A DNA stretch of 64,000 nt from Methylophaga sp. 42_25_T18. Lineage in GTDB: Bacteria; Pseudomonadota; Gammaproteobacteria; Nitrosococcales; Methylophagaceae. Location of the stretch: positions 186,001-250,000 of the forward strand of contig MAAJ01000008.1 of NCBI GenBank assembly GCA_002163085.1. The letters run 5' to 3'. The notes beneath the pieces are model-generated. The model had not been told where the DNA came from. It saw nothing but the letters and a program-made list of their open reading frames with translations, and made no database searches. Position 1 is the first letter of the stretch. Every line of letters begins with the position of its first letter. Of this stretch, positions 19,504 to 28,138 are shown piece by piece. The position numbers and the translations under genes are program-made.

Positions 19504-20388
19504 TCATTTCTTGAACCCATCTCGTATGCCTAAAAAATACCCTTTTAGTGGCCAGAAAGAATGAGTCAAAACTGTCTTAAATAGCGATTCGAAGAATAGC
19601 CCCAACAATAACCAAGATAAGCTGGATTTTGCTCTAGTCCAGTTACGCCTGTGTTTATAATATTTTATATACTCTGACAATTTACGACGATGCCTAGGCG
19701 CAAGAGACTCACGGTTTACTGGAGAGCAGTTATGTACAAGTCGAGCGTTGGGGTTGATATAAAGGTGAGGCCCAAAATGCTTCTCAACGCGAGTAGAAAA
19801 ATCAATATCTTCCAACATGAAATAACCATTGGTAGGATCAAACTGCACAGCAGAAAAAACTTCCTGTCGCCAAGCCGATAAACCACCAGATATCATTTTG
19901 CTCGCCACTAACTGATGGCCACGCCCTTCCATCTGACCATAAATAGCAACACGTTTATCTCTAAAAATCCCACGATGAAATAAAGTAAATATAAATTTGT
20001 GAGCAAATGCCTGCTTTGGCATATTCGTTACTATGCCACAGCAGCCTATCATATCTGGATGCTCATTAAACCCTTTCATAATCTGTTCTATAAAGTCATG
20101 TTCTAGAACAATATCATCTTCAAGAAAGCAAACAATGTTTCCATTAGCTTGACTTGCTGCAACTCGTTTGGCCTCAACAAGGCCTGAAATCCTAGGTTCA
20201 TGAATATAGTTCAGCCGAACATCATCACGGCCTTTCATTAATAAACCGACCTGAGACTTCGACTTATCATCTACACTTTGATCAACAATAATTAGCTCCT
20301 CAGGTAAGCATGTCTGACTCAATATTGATATCACTGCTTTGCTGAGGTCGGCGGGTCTATTCAGTGTGGGTATTACTGCTGTGAACAT
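19504..20388 (-). CDS. Glycosyltransferase family 2
   Basis: The GT-A fold starts with FTAVIPTLNRPADLSKAVIS, has the DxD-type metal site in VCFLEDDIVLEHDF, and the acceptor-side ISGGLSAWRQEVF and LEDIDFSTRV motifs. The 294-residue protein ends with a hydrophobic stretch that could anchor it to the membrane. It probably extends the lipid-linked glycan. Donor is not predictable. Confidence 0.85.
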   Translation of the reverse strand: MFTAVIPTLNRPADLSKAVISILSQTCLPEELIIVDQSVDDKSKSQVGLLMKGRDDVRLNYIHEPRISGLVEAKRVAASQANGNIVCFLEDDIVLEHDFIEQIMKGFNEHPDMIGCCGIVTNMPKQAFAHKFIFTLFHRGIFRDKRVAIYGQMEGRGHQLVASKMISGGLSAWRQEVFSAVQFDPTNGYFMLEDIDFSTRVEKHFGPHLYINPNARLVHNCSPVNRESLAPRHRRKLSEYIKYYKHRRNWTRAKSSLSWLLLGLFFESLFKTVLTHSFWPLKGYFLGIRDGFKK

Positions 20389-20451
20389 ATATATTACTTT
20401 TTTAATTACTAAAGAGACGAGTTTAAATTATCTAGCTTAGAATGTTCAAAC

Positions 20452-21540
20452 TCAGCTTAACTCCCCACAGAGAAGCTCGACTTCGGCTAGCCCTGCAATC
20501 TGAACTTCTAGAACATGATTCCAACTAGGATTAGATTCAAAAATATTCAACCTTAAAATACAAGAAATTCGCCGACAAATCTCTGTGTATGCAAAAATTG
20601 CGACCGATTTAGGAGATAAATCTAAATCAGGTAAAAACAAAAGCGCCCCTTCTAAATAGTCATAAACCAAAGCTCGCTTTTCTTTCTGCGACATATTATT
20701 ACCATTTCTACTCACGATCTGTCGTAATAATTTATAAGCACTAAAGCCAAGCATCATTTTAAGAGGAGCATGCATCAAAGAATCAAAATCCAGAAATATA
20801 GGCTCACTGTTCCCACTCATTATTACGTTATGAGGGTGGATGTCAATATGTACAAGTCCATGCTTGCTTTGAATAAAGTCATCTTGATAACTAAGAACCT
20901 GGGCCCACGCTTTGTTCAATATAGTATTATTATTAACTAATAAACTGCGGTGTTCAGTAGGAAATTTAGACAGTATTTTTTGGGATTGAGAAATTACATC
21001 ATTAAATACTTCTTTATCAGTACTAGATAAATGAGGATATTTTCTATTAGGTTTTAACTCATTTGGTGCCAAGTTCAGCTGGGCATGAAACTTTCCTACG
21101 GCTTCTCCAACCTTTCGTATTTCAGGGATGTCTATACCCGGAAAATAACCTCCGTCAATAAAACTCAACAGGCTTATGTACTTGCCATCATCACACCGGC
21201 ATATATATGTTTGACTTTGCCCTTTATGAGGAAATGGACACGATACTTGATTCATATATAGCCAAGCCATCAAGGCATGTTGTTTCTCTATAGCCTCTAG
21301 TTCTCTTTCACTCAGATCATCAAAAACTTTTAGTATAAATTGCCCTTTATCTGTGTCTATTCGAAAGTTATTGGAGTTAAGCTCAATTCCTCCAAATTTC
21401 CTAACCCTAGTTATTTCGGCATTCAAGGAATCATAGTTTACTTTAAAAACCTTTTTTATTTCTTCTGCTTTTTCAATTCCAACATCCGAGAAAACAGGTT
21501 TTATTTCAGAAAAAATATCTGGTTGAAAAGGCTCGATCAT
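20452..21540 (-). CDS. Aminoglycoside phosphotransferase-family small-molecule kinase
   Basis: HGLVHIDIHPHNVIMSG contains the Brenner motif HxDxxxxN and FLDFDSL the metal-binding Asp of the APH/choline kinase fold. LKVFDD in the N-lobe gives the ATP-site lysine. The family phosphorylates alcohols on sugars, choline, homoserine or antibiotics. Inside a glycan locus, a sugar or an amino-alcohol appendage is the likeliest substrate. The ATG at 21540 starts 4 bp after the SDR stop; a TTG at 21576 would overlap that gene. Confidence 0.75.
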   Translation of the reverse strand: MIEPFQPDIFSEIKPVFSDVGIEKAEEIKKVFKVNYDSLNAEITRVRKFGGIELNSNNFRIDTDKGQFILKVFDDLSERELEAIEKQHALMAWLYMNQVSCPFPHKGQSQTYICRCDDGKYISLLSFIDGGYFPGIDIPEIRKVGEAVGKFHAQLNLAPNELKPNRKYPHLSSTDKEVFNDVISQSQKILSKFPTEHRSLLVNNNTILNKAWAQVLSYQDDFIQSKHGLVHIDIHPHNVIMSGNSEPIFLDFDSLMHAPLKMMLGFSAYKLLRQIVSRNGNNMSQKEKRALVYDYLEGALLFLPDLDLSPKSVAIFAYTEICRRISCILRLNIFESNPSWNHVLEVQIAGLAEVELLCGELS

Positions 21541-21544
21541 TGAT

Positions 21545-22342
21545 CTAAAAAATCCCTTTGGTGAGACCGCCATCAACCATAATTGTGGTACCAGTGATAT
21601 ATCGTGCTCGCTCCGAAGCTATGAATACCAACATATCAGCAAACTCTCTCGGATCAGCAAACCTACCAATCGGAATCATTGACTGACTTGCCTGTAAGAC
21701 TTCATCATAAGTCTGACCTTCCATCTCAGCAGCAGTAGTTAATAATCCGTGCAAACGATCGGTTAGTACCCCGCCAGGGCACAAAGTATTAACTGTTACG
21801 CCATACTCTGCCAACTCTGAAGATATCGATTTCGCAAATGCTGAAACACCCGCTCTGGCAGTAGCAGACAGTACCATCTCAGGTGATGGCTCTTTTGCCA
21901 ATGTAGACGTAATATTAATTATCCGGCCCCACTTATTTTCAATCATTTTAGGTGCAACAGCTCTCGTAAAGCGAATAACGCTCTTTAAATTTTGTTCTAT
22001 TGCTTCATCCCATGCGCCGTCATCTTGATCTAAAAAAGAACCCATAGGAGGGCCACCAGCATTGTTAACTAAAATATCTACTCTACCCCACTTATCCAGT
22101 GCTAACTCTACAGCTTTTGATGGTAAATTCTGCTCAATAACATTGCCAGGAAATATTTCTACTTCAACATTTGTTTCAGTTAAAATTTCTGCTTTTGCCA
22201 GAACTAACTTATCTTCATTTCTAGAAATCAAAATTAAATTTACCCCTTGGCGTGCTAACTCTATAGCTGAAGCCAAGCCCATACCCGAACTAGCGCCTGT
22301 GACAATCGCCACTCGACCTGCAATTTCATAATCTACCGACAT
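21545..22342 (-). CDS. Atypical short-chain dehydrogenase/reductase lacking canonical Tyr/Lys
   Basis: The protein has an intact-looking Rossmann fold: VTGASSGMGLA near residue 15, NNAGG at 93-97 and the C-terminal TIMVDGG. At the catalytic YxxxK position it instead reads LSATARAGV, with Ser at 159 and Arg at 163. This places it with the FabG-like atypical SDRs that lack the standard tetrad. It may bind NAD(P) and use another chemistry, or be structural. Function is unknown. Length is 265. Confidence 0.82.
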   Translation of the reverse strand: MSVDYEIAGRVAIVTGASSGMGLASAIELARQGVNLILISRNEDKLVLAKAEILTETNVEVEIFPGNVIEQNLPSKAVELALDKWGRVDILVNNAGGPPMGSFLDQDDGAWDEAIEQNLKSVIRFTRAVAPKMIENKWGRIINITSTLAKEPSPEMVLSATARAGVSAFAKSISSELAEYGVTVNTLCPGGVLTDRLHGLLTTAAEMEGQTYDEVLQASQSMIPIGRFADPREFADMLVFIASERARYITGTTIMVDGGLTKGIF

Positions 22343-22354
22343 AATCTATCTCAT

Positions 22355-23011
22355 TTAAAAATTTGGAAAATAACCTATTTGTCTAGCATCATCAGACAAC
22401 TCTCTCATGTACTCAACTAAATGAGGTAATACACTCTCTGCCATAGGAATAATGAACTGATCAATTTCATCTAAATAGGCCTCGCGAACATCTTTGTCAG
22501 GGTTAAGCCCTAACATAAAAATATTATCTAGCTTATCAAGTACCTTTACTATTTTCATCCCTTTATAGCCGGCATTAATTTTTTGATAATAGTCTGCTTT
22601 ATAGACTGGATCTGACTGCTGTTTACGATCAACTGTTAACGTGGATATAGAATTAGATACCTGTTTACCAAACTTCTCTTCAAGTTCATGCAGATTCCCT
22701 CCCCCAACTTCTAGAACATTGTGTAATAGCGCAATAATAATACTATCGATATCAACGGGAGGAACTAGCCCCATGGCCATTTCTGCAACCCGTAGTGGAT
22801 GCACCAAATATGTACTCGAACTTAATCCAACATGATCATAATCAATATTTATTGCATACTGGTATGCCTTATATACTCTCTGATAATCATCACCATCAAA
22901 TCTCACTTCGATAAATTTCAAGAAACTAACAGTTGCTCCCTTGCCTTCATTCTTCAAAGCATTAAGGCGAAGTGTTCTTTCATTTTGAATTGAACTTAAT
23001 TCATATGTCAT
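22355..23011 (-). CDS. SpoT/MESH1-like HD-fold protein with degenerate HD motif
   Basis: The order LVHPLRVAEMA (H71), IIALLHNVLE (H97-N98), LHELEEKFGKQVSNSISTLT and VKVLDKLDNIFML follows the hydrolase domain of SpoT and MESH1. That domain normally reads HPxxVA, LLHDVVED and KLADRLHN. Here the metal-binding HD is HN and the following ED is EV, so the manganese site should be damaged. The protein is 218 residues with no synthetase or TGS domain. It overlaps the upstream gene by 11 bp. Its role in a glycan locus is unknown. Confidence 0.72.
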   Translation of the reverse strand: MTYELSSIQNERTLRLNALKNEGKGATVSFLKFIEVRFDGDDYQRVYKAYQYAINIDYDHVGLSSSTYLVHPLRVAEMAMGLVPPVDIDSIIIALLHNVLEVGGGNLHELEEKFGKQVSNSISTLTVDRKQQSDPVYKADYYQKINAGYKGMKIVKVLDKLDNIFMLGLNPDKDVREAYLDEIDQFIIPMAESVLPHLVEYMRELSDDARQIGYFPNF

Positions 23012-24680
23012 GTTTTACATCAAACCCAATATTTATGGCACTCTCATGCTTGCTTAGTGTCAGTGTCTTTAACCACTGTCGAAGTTCGTCTTTGCCTGAT
23101 AACAACTCAACTCCATGAGCATCCGTTTTATTTTTTTGAATAAACCCATTGGGGTCATAATATATAGAAGGTTTATTCTGATCTTTTCCTAGCAATGCGG
23201 TAGAAGTAAATGGTATAGATATTACTGCACAACAGTTTTCAATTACATGTGAGGCACTCACTTCTGGCTCAATAAGAACGAGATTTAGTGAAGACGACAT
23301 TTCTCCCACTAATTTTTCGTATTTTGGGTGCAGCAATTTCCCTATATTGCGTTTGCATTTTAATGCTAAATTAAAATTACTTTCAGCCAATACTTCATAA
23401 ATATCGATTAAAAATTGATTAGTGGTATGTGGCGTATAATATTCCGAATCTGCACCCAGAGCTTGGAAAAGAGAATCTCTGATTGGTTGAACATCAAACA
23501 CCGCAATAGTGTTTGCGGGAAGAGGAGGTAACTCTTTGTCATTTGAATTGAACCAAATAGTGCCGACCACCGACACCTGAGCTCTACTTCCAACCTCATT
23601 TCTCAGGAAACTGACCTGATAATTATCCCAAACTAAATAATGTGGCCAACTAGCGGCTTGCCATCCATATGTGACACCTTTATTCCCATCACTTCTTCTA
23701 AACTGCTCCACATTCGTTGAGTAAAAGTAAAATAATATTCTTGCACCCAGTTTTTCCGCATCATATGTCCAAAGTGGGCGATAAAACCAATTTGAGTTAT
23801 TAAACAAATAATCTTGAGCTAATTTTTCAGGTTTCTGCAGCCTGACCATTGCAGCCAAGGTTGCTTCATGCAAAATAAATGCATGCCACCAACGTCCGCG
23901 AAGAAAATCTAAAAATGATAATCCTATAGCCTTGAGCCCCCAAATTACAAATAATAAAGAGGATAAGTCAGAAATTGGAGGTATAGGACTAGACCTATAT
24001 TTAATACCTACACCATCAATTAAAGTCGAATCGCTAACACTAATTACTCCATGATATAAATTATTTATAGCTGAGCCAGACCCCATTCTTTCGTAATACC
24101 AAGACAAAATATCGTAACTTTTACCAGCTTTATTTCTATTAGGTAGGTTGCCTTTAGATATAGATAAAAAATAGGCATGTTTACTATCCGGCTCTACTCG
24201 TTCTAACTTAATAACAGCCAAAAAATTTGTATATATATGCTTAAAAAAAGTTGTCAGCCCATAAGCAATGAGTAGAAGCACATAGCATTTCCATAGTAGT
24301 GAAGATCTGAACTTTGCAACTCTAATACCATGCTCTTCTAGTTTAGTTTGCCATTCTCTAGGCATGGGATGAATTAACTTAGAACTAGCGTTTGCTTTCC
24401 CTTCATATAACAATATGGATTTATTTAAGCTTGTTCCTCCAATTCGGAGTAATAAGTACTGCCTTATTACTTGTTCTCCCATCCCCGTTCCAGCACCAAA
24501 AATGTGTTGAGACAATCGATCCTGACACTGTTCAATAACAGTATTTGTCAAAGCTTCTTTAATATTCGATATTTTCGCCAACTGACCTGACTGTTTTAAT
24601 AATCGAAATCCACGCATCATTCGTCGTAATCGTGCACGTTCTCTACTGCGAAAAATGTTAGTTATAATTGGTATATTCAT
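23001..24680 (-). CDS. Large putative GT-B/surface carbohydrate biosynthesis protein
   Basis: I do not recognise a specific family with certainty. The 559-residue protein has one or two membrane segments around residues 105-135 (YVLLLIAYGLTTFF). Its C-terminal half reads like a TagB/capsule-type GT-B: VTYGWQAASWPHYLVWDN, then FNLALKCKRNIGK, then ENCCAVISIPFTSTALLG with a conserved Ser/Thr-rich loop, then PSIYYDPNG. It is probably a membrane-tethered glycosyl or phosphoglycerol-type transferase. I use the ATG at 24680 instead of the GTG one codon earlier. Confidence 0.55.
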   Translation of the reverse strand: MNIPIITNIFRSRERARLRRMMRGFRLLKQSGQLAKISNIKEALTNTVIEQCQDRLSQHIFGAGTGMGEQVIRQYLLLRIGGTSLNKSILLYEGKANASSKLIHPMPREWQTKLEEHGIRVAKFRSSLLWKCYVLLLIAYGLTTFFKHIYTNFLAVIKLERVEPDSKHAYFLSISKGNLPNRNKAGKSYDILSWYYERMGSGSAINNLYHGVISVSDSTLIDGVGIKYRSSPIPPISDLSSLLFVIWGLKAIGLSFLDFLRGRWWHAFILHEATLAAMVRLQKPEKLAQDYLFNNSNWFYRPLWTYDAEKLGARILFYFYSTNVEQFRRSDGNKGVTYGWQAASWPHYLVWDNYQVSFLRNEVGSRAQVSVVGTIWFNSNDKELPPLPANTIAVFDVQPIRDSLFQALGADSEYYTPHTTNQFLIDIYEVLAESNFNLALKCKRNIGKLLHPKYEKLVGEMSSSLNLVLIEPEVSASHVIENCCAVISIPFTSTALLGKDQNKPSIYYDPNGFIQKNKTDAHGVELLSGKDELRQWLKTLTLSKHESAINIGFDVKHDI

Positions 24681-24754
24681 CACAGGTTTAAAGTCAAAAA
24701 CTACTCATAAAATTTATAGGATTGGCGTACCGAAAATTCATGTCTACCAGCTTT

Positions 24755-26044
24755 TTAGCGTACTTTAAACAAAGGTTCGAGAGTGTCGCATTTCAGTAAA
24801 CTCTCGAGCGAATGTTCTTTAATCGCATTAACGAGCAATGGAATGACTTCGTCGTAAGCACTAAAAAGCAGTTCCAAGTCCTGATCACTATGAGCATAAC
24901 TCATAATATGAACTCCAATTGTCAAAATCCCTCTCGCCTGCATTTCTTGCATAAACAATGTTTTGATCTGCCATTGAGTATATGGAGCCACATCAGAAAT
25001 TAATAAAAAGCTCCATACTGGGTCACCCGTTATCTTAAAGATATTACCTGCCGCATATTTTGAAATTGCTTCTGTTAAAAAAGCTACTATTTTCTCTCCT
25101 TGCTGCCTCATCGTTGCTATAACAGGTTCCTGTTGTAGTTTGTTCATAGTCGCTAACGACGCTGCCAGTGAAAGTGTTTCCCCACCGAAGGTCGATGAAA
25201 AAAAGATCTCCTCCATGAGTTGCATAATTTCTCTTTTCCCAGCTACAACAGAAACTGGATAACCATTTGCGATGCCTTTACCAAAAGTTGCTAGATCAGG
25301 AATAACATCAAAAAGTTCTTGCGCCCCGCCATTTGAGAAACGGAAACCTGTAACGGTTTCATCAAAAATCAGTACTGCACCATTGGCATGTGCTAACTGT
25401 TTAATGCCTTGCAAGAATCCAGGAGTAGGCTCAACAACATTCATCGGTTCCATAATGACTGCAGCAATCTCACCGGAATGTTCCTGAAAAAGTTTCGCCA
25501 AAGAATCAAGATCATTATATGTAAATGTATGGGTCAGATTCTTGGTTGCCAAAGGCACACCAAGATCACGTGGTGTCGATCCAATATACCAATCTTGCCA
25601 ACCGTGATAACCACAGACAGCCACATGGTCCCTACCAGTATATGCACGAGCCAGCCTTATTGCCCCTGTAGTAGCATCCGAACCATTCTTCCCAAAACGG
25701 ACCATTTCTGCACAAGGGACCATTTCACAAATCTTTTCACTCACTTCCATTTCTATAGGATGTGGAAGACTGAATAAAACACCATCTTCTAGCTGTGCTT
25801 TTACCGCCGAAGTTACATCCGTATCGTTATAACCTAGCGATACCGCCGCAAGGCTACTAGTAAAATCTACATACTCATTATCATCTACATCCCAGACATG
25901 ACTGCCCTTCCCTCTAACAATGAAATATGGTGATGCTCCATAAGGGTATTGCGTTTTACTTTTACTATAGGTTTGACTGCCTAAAGGTATCGTCTTTAAA
26001 GCTCTTTCGAGTAAAGCTTCTGAACGCTGATAGCGCTGAGACAT
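24755..26044 (-). CDS. Class III aminotransferase, glutamate-1-semialdehyde aminomutase-like
   Basis: The 429-residue PLP enzyme contains FDETVTGFR (cofactor-binding Asp) and TFGKGIANGYPVS, whose K is the Schiff-base lysine. MVRFGKNGSDATTGAIRLAR is the substrate-side loop. It resembles HemL, but the surrounding genes argue against heme synthesis and for a sugar or nonulosonate-linked transamination. Paralogues of this type occur in nonulosonic acid clusters. It sits upstream of the GT-like gene and is followed in the cluster by an aldo/keto reductase. Confidence 0.83.
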   Translation of the reverse strand: MSQRYQRSEALLERALKTIPLGSQTYSKSKTQYPYGASPYFIVRGKGSHVWDVDDNEYVDFTSSLAAVSLGYNDTDVTSAVKAQLEDGVLFSLPHPIEMEVSEKICEMVPCAEMVRFGKNGSDATTGAIRLARAYTGRDHVAVCGYHGWQDWYIGSTPRDLGVPLATKNLTHTFTYNDLDSLAKLFQEHSGEIAAVIMEPMNVVEPTPGFLQGIKQLAHANGAVLIFDETVTGFRFSNGGAQELFDVIPDLATFGKGIANGYPVSVVAGKREIMQLMEEIFFSSTFGGETLSLAASLATMNKLQQEPVIATMRQQGEKIVAFLTEAISKYAAGNIFKITGDPVWSFLLISDVAPYTQWQIKTLFMQEMQARGILTIGVHIMSYAHSDQDLELLFSAYDEVIPLLVNAIKEHSLESLLKCDTLEPLFKVR

Positions 26045-26084
26045 TATAGTGACTCTCCTAGTATTAAATTTTTCAATCTATTTT

Positions 26085-26945
26085 TTAAAGCCAATTTAAT
26101 GGGTTCAATAATTGAACATCATTAGTGGCAAGTGAATCAGGGAAGGGTATATCTTTGTACTCAGATGCGAAAACAATTTCTTTTAACTGCATTAAACTAT
26201 CCACACCAACTATTACACGATCTATTTCCGTATTTGATAAAGTAAATGCCAAACACCCTTGTAATGGCGTCAGCTCCACACTTTTTAGCCAAGACTGCCA
26301 TAGTTCCCAATGAGGTTGCCATTGCTTAAAAAATTCCGACCTTTTTGAATTTTCCATCAAAAGTAAGCCCTGAAGGAAGATAGACCTCACATGGACCTCC
26401 ACCCCTAACTTATATAACCTCGACATCCAGCCTGATGTTGCTAACCTTCGGTCAAAGACATTATATGGTGCTTGAACAATGTCAACTTGATAGTGAGGCC
26501 AAATAGTATCTAACTCATCCGGTGTGTATATTGAAATACCGATCTTATCGATATATCCCTGCGCTTTAAGCTCACATAACGAGCGAAATAATGCTTCTCC
26601 GTGAGCACCTTCAAGTTGTGAAGGCTGATGAATCAATAACCCATATAACTTTGTAAGGTTTAAACGTTTTATTGATGCAAAAACAGTTTCTTTTACCCAT
26701 AAACCAATATCGCCACATGACTTAGGAATTGCAGGCAGCTTTGATATTACTCTCCAAGATGTTACCCCCATCTCACCGAGTATTTTTTCACTATCGCCAT
26801 AGGCAATCGCTGTATCAAGCGTATCTATCCCTTTATTAGCAGCGTAATGCAATATTTCAGATGCTTCATTAAATTCAATTTTTCCCAGTTGATTTGCTAC
26901 GCCATAAGGAAGACCAAACTGAACTGTACCTAGAGCTAATTTCAA
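26085..26945 (-). CDS. Aldo/keto reductase
   Basis: The catalytic tetrad is visible: Asp and Tyr in LDTAIAYGDSEKILGE, Lys in RVISKLP and His in LLIHQPSQ. The 286 residues fit the short bacterial AKRs often found with nonulosonic acid genes. It probably reduces or oxidises a sugar carbonyl with NADPH. The start is a TTG at 26945; MKLALGTVQFGLPYG is the normal N-terminus of this group, and GGGA lies about 9 nt upstream. Confidence 0.85.
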   Translation of the reverse strand: MKLALGTVQFGLPYGVANQLGKIEFNEASEILHYAANKGIDTLDTAIAYGDSEKILGEMGVTSWRVISKLPAIPKSCGDIGLWVKETVFASIKRLNLTKLYGLLIHQPSQLEGAHGEALFRSLCELKAQGYIDKIGISIYTPDELDTIWPHYQVDIVQAPYNVFDRRLATSGWMSRLYKLGVEVHVRSIFLQGLLLMENSKRSEFFKQWQPHWELWQSWLKSVELTPLQGCLAFTLSNTEIDRVIVGVDSLMQLKEIVFASEYKDIPFPDSLATNDVQLLNPLNWL

Positions 26946-26986
26946 AACTATATCCCAAATAAGTGATTAAATTTAATGCTAAAAAT

Positions 26987-28138
26987 TTAGAAATGATCTG
27001 GGCTTGAAAAATTAACTGATTCACATGGTGCTAGATAACTGTTCTGATATCTTGAAACTAGCCGTGCCCCAAGCAACCTTGCTGTAGTTTCTACCCCTAA
27101 CTTTTTTTGTGGTTCTGTTAACTGAACTGTCACGTCGTGCCCATCCCACTCCCAGCAAAGTCCATCGACTCTTTCCTTTAGGGGTTTTAATCCTAATTTA
27201 ATTGCATTTCGTTTTAACTTGTCCTCAAATTTTCGGTAAACTTTTTTTTCATTTAATATCCCTAGCATATGACCGCCATATTCACATTCTCGGTGTGATA
27301 CGGTTATATCTAAAGAAGTCAACTCTCCCACTATCGGATGTTTTTCAGGCAGCTGCATATCTAAAAAACCCTTCTGCCCCGCAAGTAAACCAATAATAGA
27401 CATCACATCATAGTTTTCCTTAGGTTCAAACGCCAATTCCATTATCAACTCATCGCTTATTACCGCATATCCTATTATATTTCCATCATCACAAATAGCT
27501 TTGATAGCTATACTCTGACACTTGAATTTTTCAATAAGAAATTGCCAGTAATCATAAGACCGTTCGATATAACCGAAACAATTACCGTAAGATAATGCAT
27601 GCCATTGTTGTATGGCATGAAGGTTACTTGATTCTACATCTTTAAGCGTGACCGTCTGACGCTTTGCTGTTGTCACTGATGACATAGAAACTCTAATATT
27701 GTTATAGCTAGACAGCCCCCAGATACCAAATTTCGGATAGTAATGATCTAATGCTCGGCGAGCGAATAATAGAACAACTTCACATCCGAGCAATTTAGCT
27801 TGCTCTAAAGTTGCCTCCATCAATGAAAGTGATAGTTTTTTTCCTCGATATTCTTCGGCAATACATACGCTACTAACTCCGGCACAATAATAAGAGTCAA
27901 TGCCAAAATACAAATTGCGAAAAACCAGTCTAACTGTTCCGACAACCCTATCTTCTGAAGCTACCACTATGATATTTTCTAGCTTAAGACTACCATTTTC
28001 ATTCCATAAAAAATCTTTAAACTCCGTTATTTGATCTCGTGTTTTATTTGGAGTCAAAGGAGAAAAAGTTTTAACGGCTAAATCACGCGCTGCAATCATT
28101 TCTTCTTTATTACGGGCAGGGCCAATATAGATCGTCAT
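26987..28138 (-). CDS. GNAT acetyltransferase with Eis-like multi-domain layout
   Basis: An N-terminal GNAT domain holds the acetyl-CoA loop in VCIAEEYRGKKLSLSLMEATL and the FARRALDHYYPKFGIWG segment. A second, weaker GNAT-like part (AIQQWHALSYGNCFGYI..SIAIKAICDDGNIIGYAVI) and a C-terminal alpha/beta tail follow, as in Eis-family enzymes. At 383 residues it is far longer than PseH. It may N-acylate an amino sugar of the glycan, and it is one candidate to replace the missing PseH. It overlaps the next gene as ATGA. Confidence 0.7.
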   Translation of the reverse strand: MTIYIGPARNKEEMIAARDLAVKTFSPLTPNKTRDQITEFKDFLWNENGSLKLENIIVVASEDRVVGTVRLVFRNLYFGIDSYYCAGVSSVCIAEEYRGKKLSLSLMEATLEQAKLLGCEVVLLFARRALDHYYPKFGIWGLSSYNNIRVSMSSVTTAKRQTVTLKDVESSNLHAIQQWHALSYGNCFGYIERSYDYWQFLIEKFKCQSIAIKAICDDGNIIGYAVISDELIMELAFEPKENYDVMSIIGLLAGQKGFLDMQLPEKHPIVGELTSLDITVSHRECEYGGHMLGILNEKKVYRKFEDKLKRNAIKLGLKPLKERVDGLCWEWDGHDVTVQLTEPQKKLGVETTARLLGARLVSRYQNSYLAPCESVNFSSPDHF

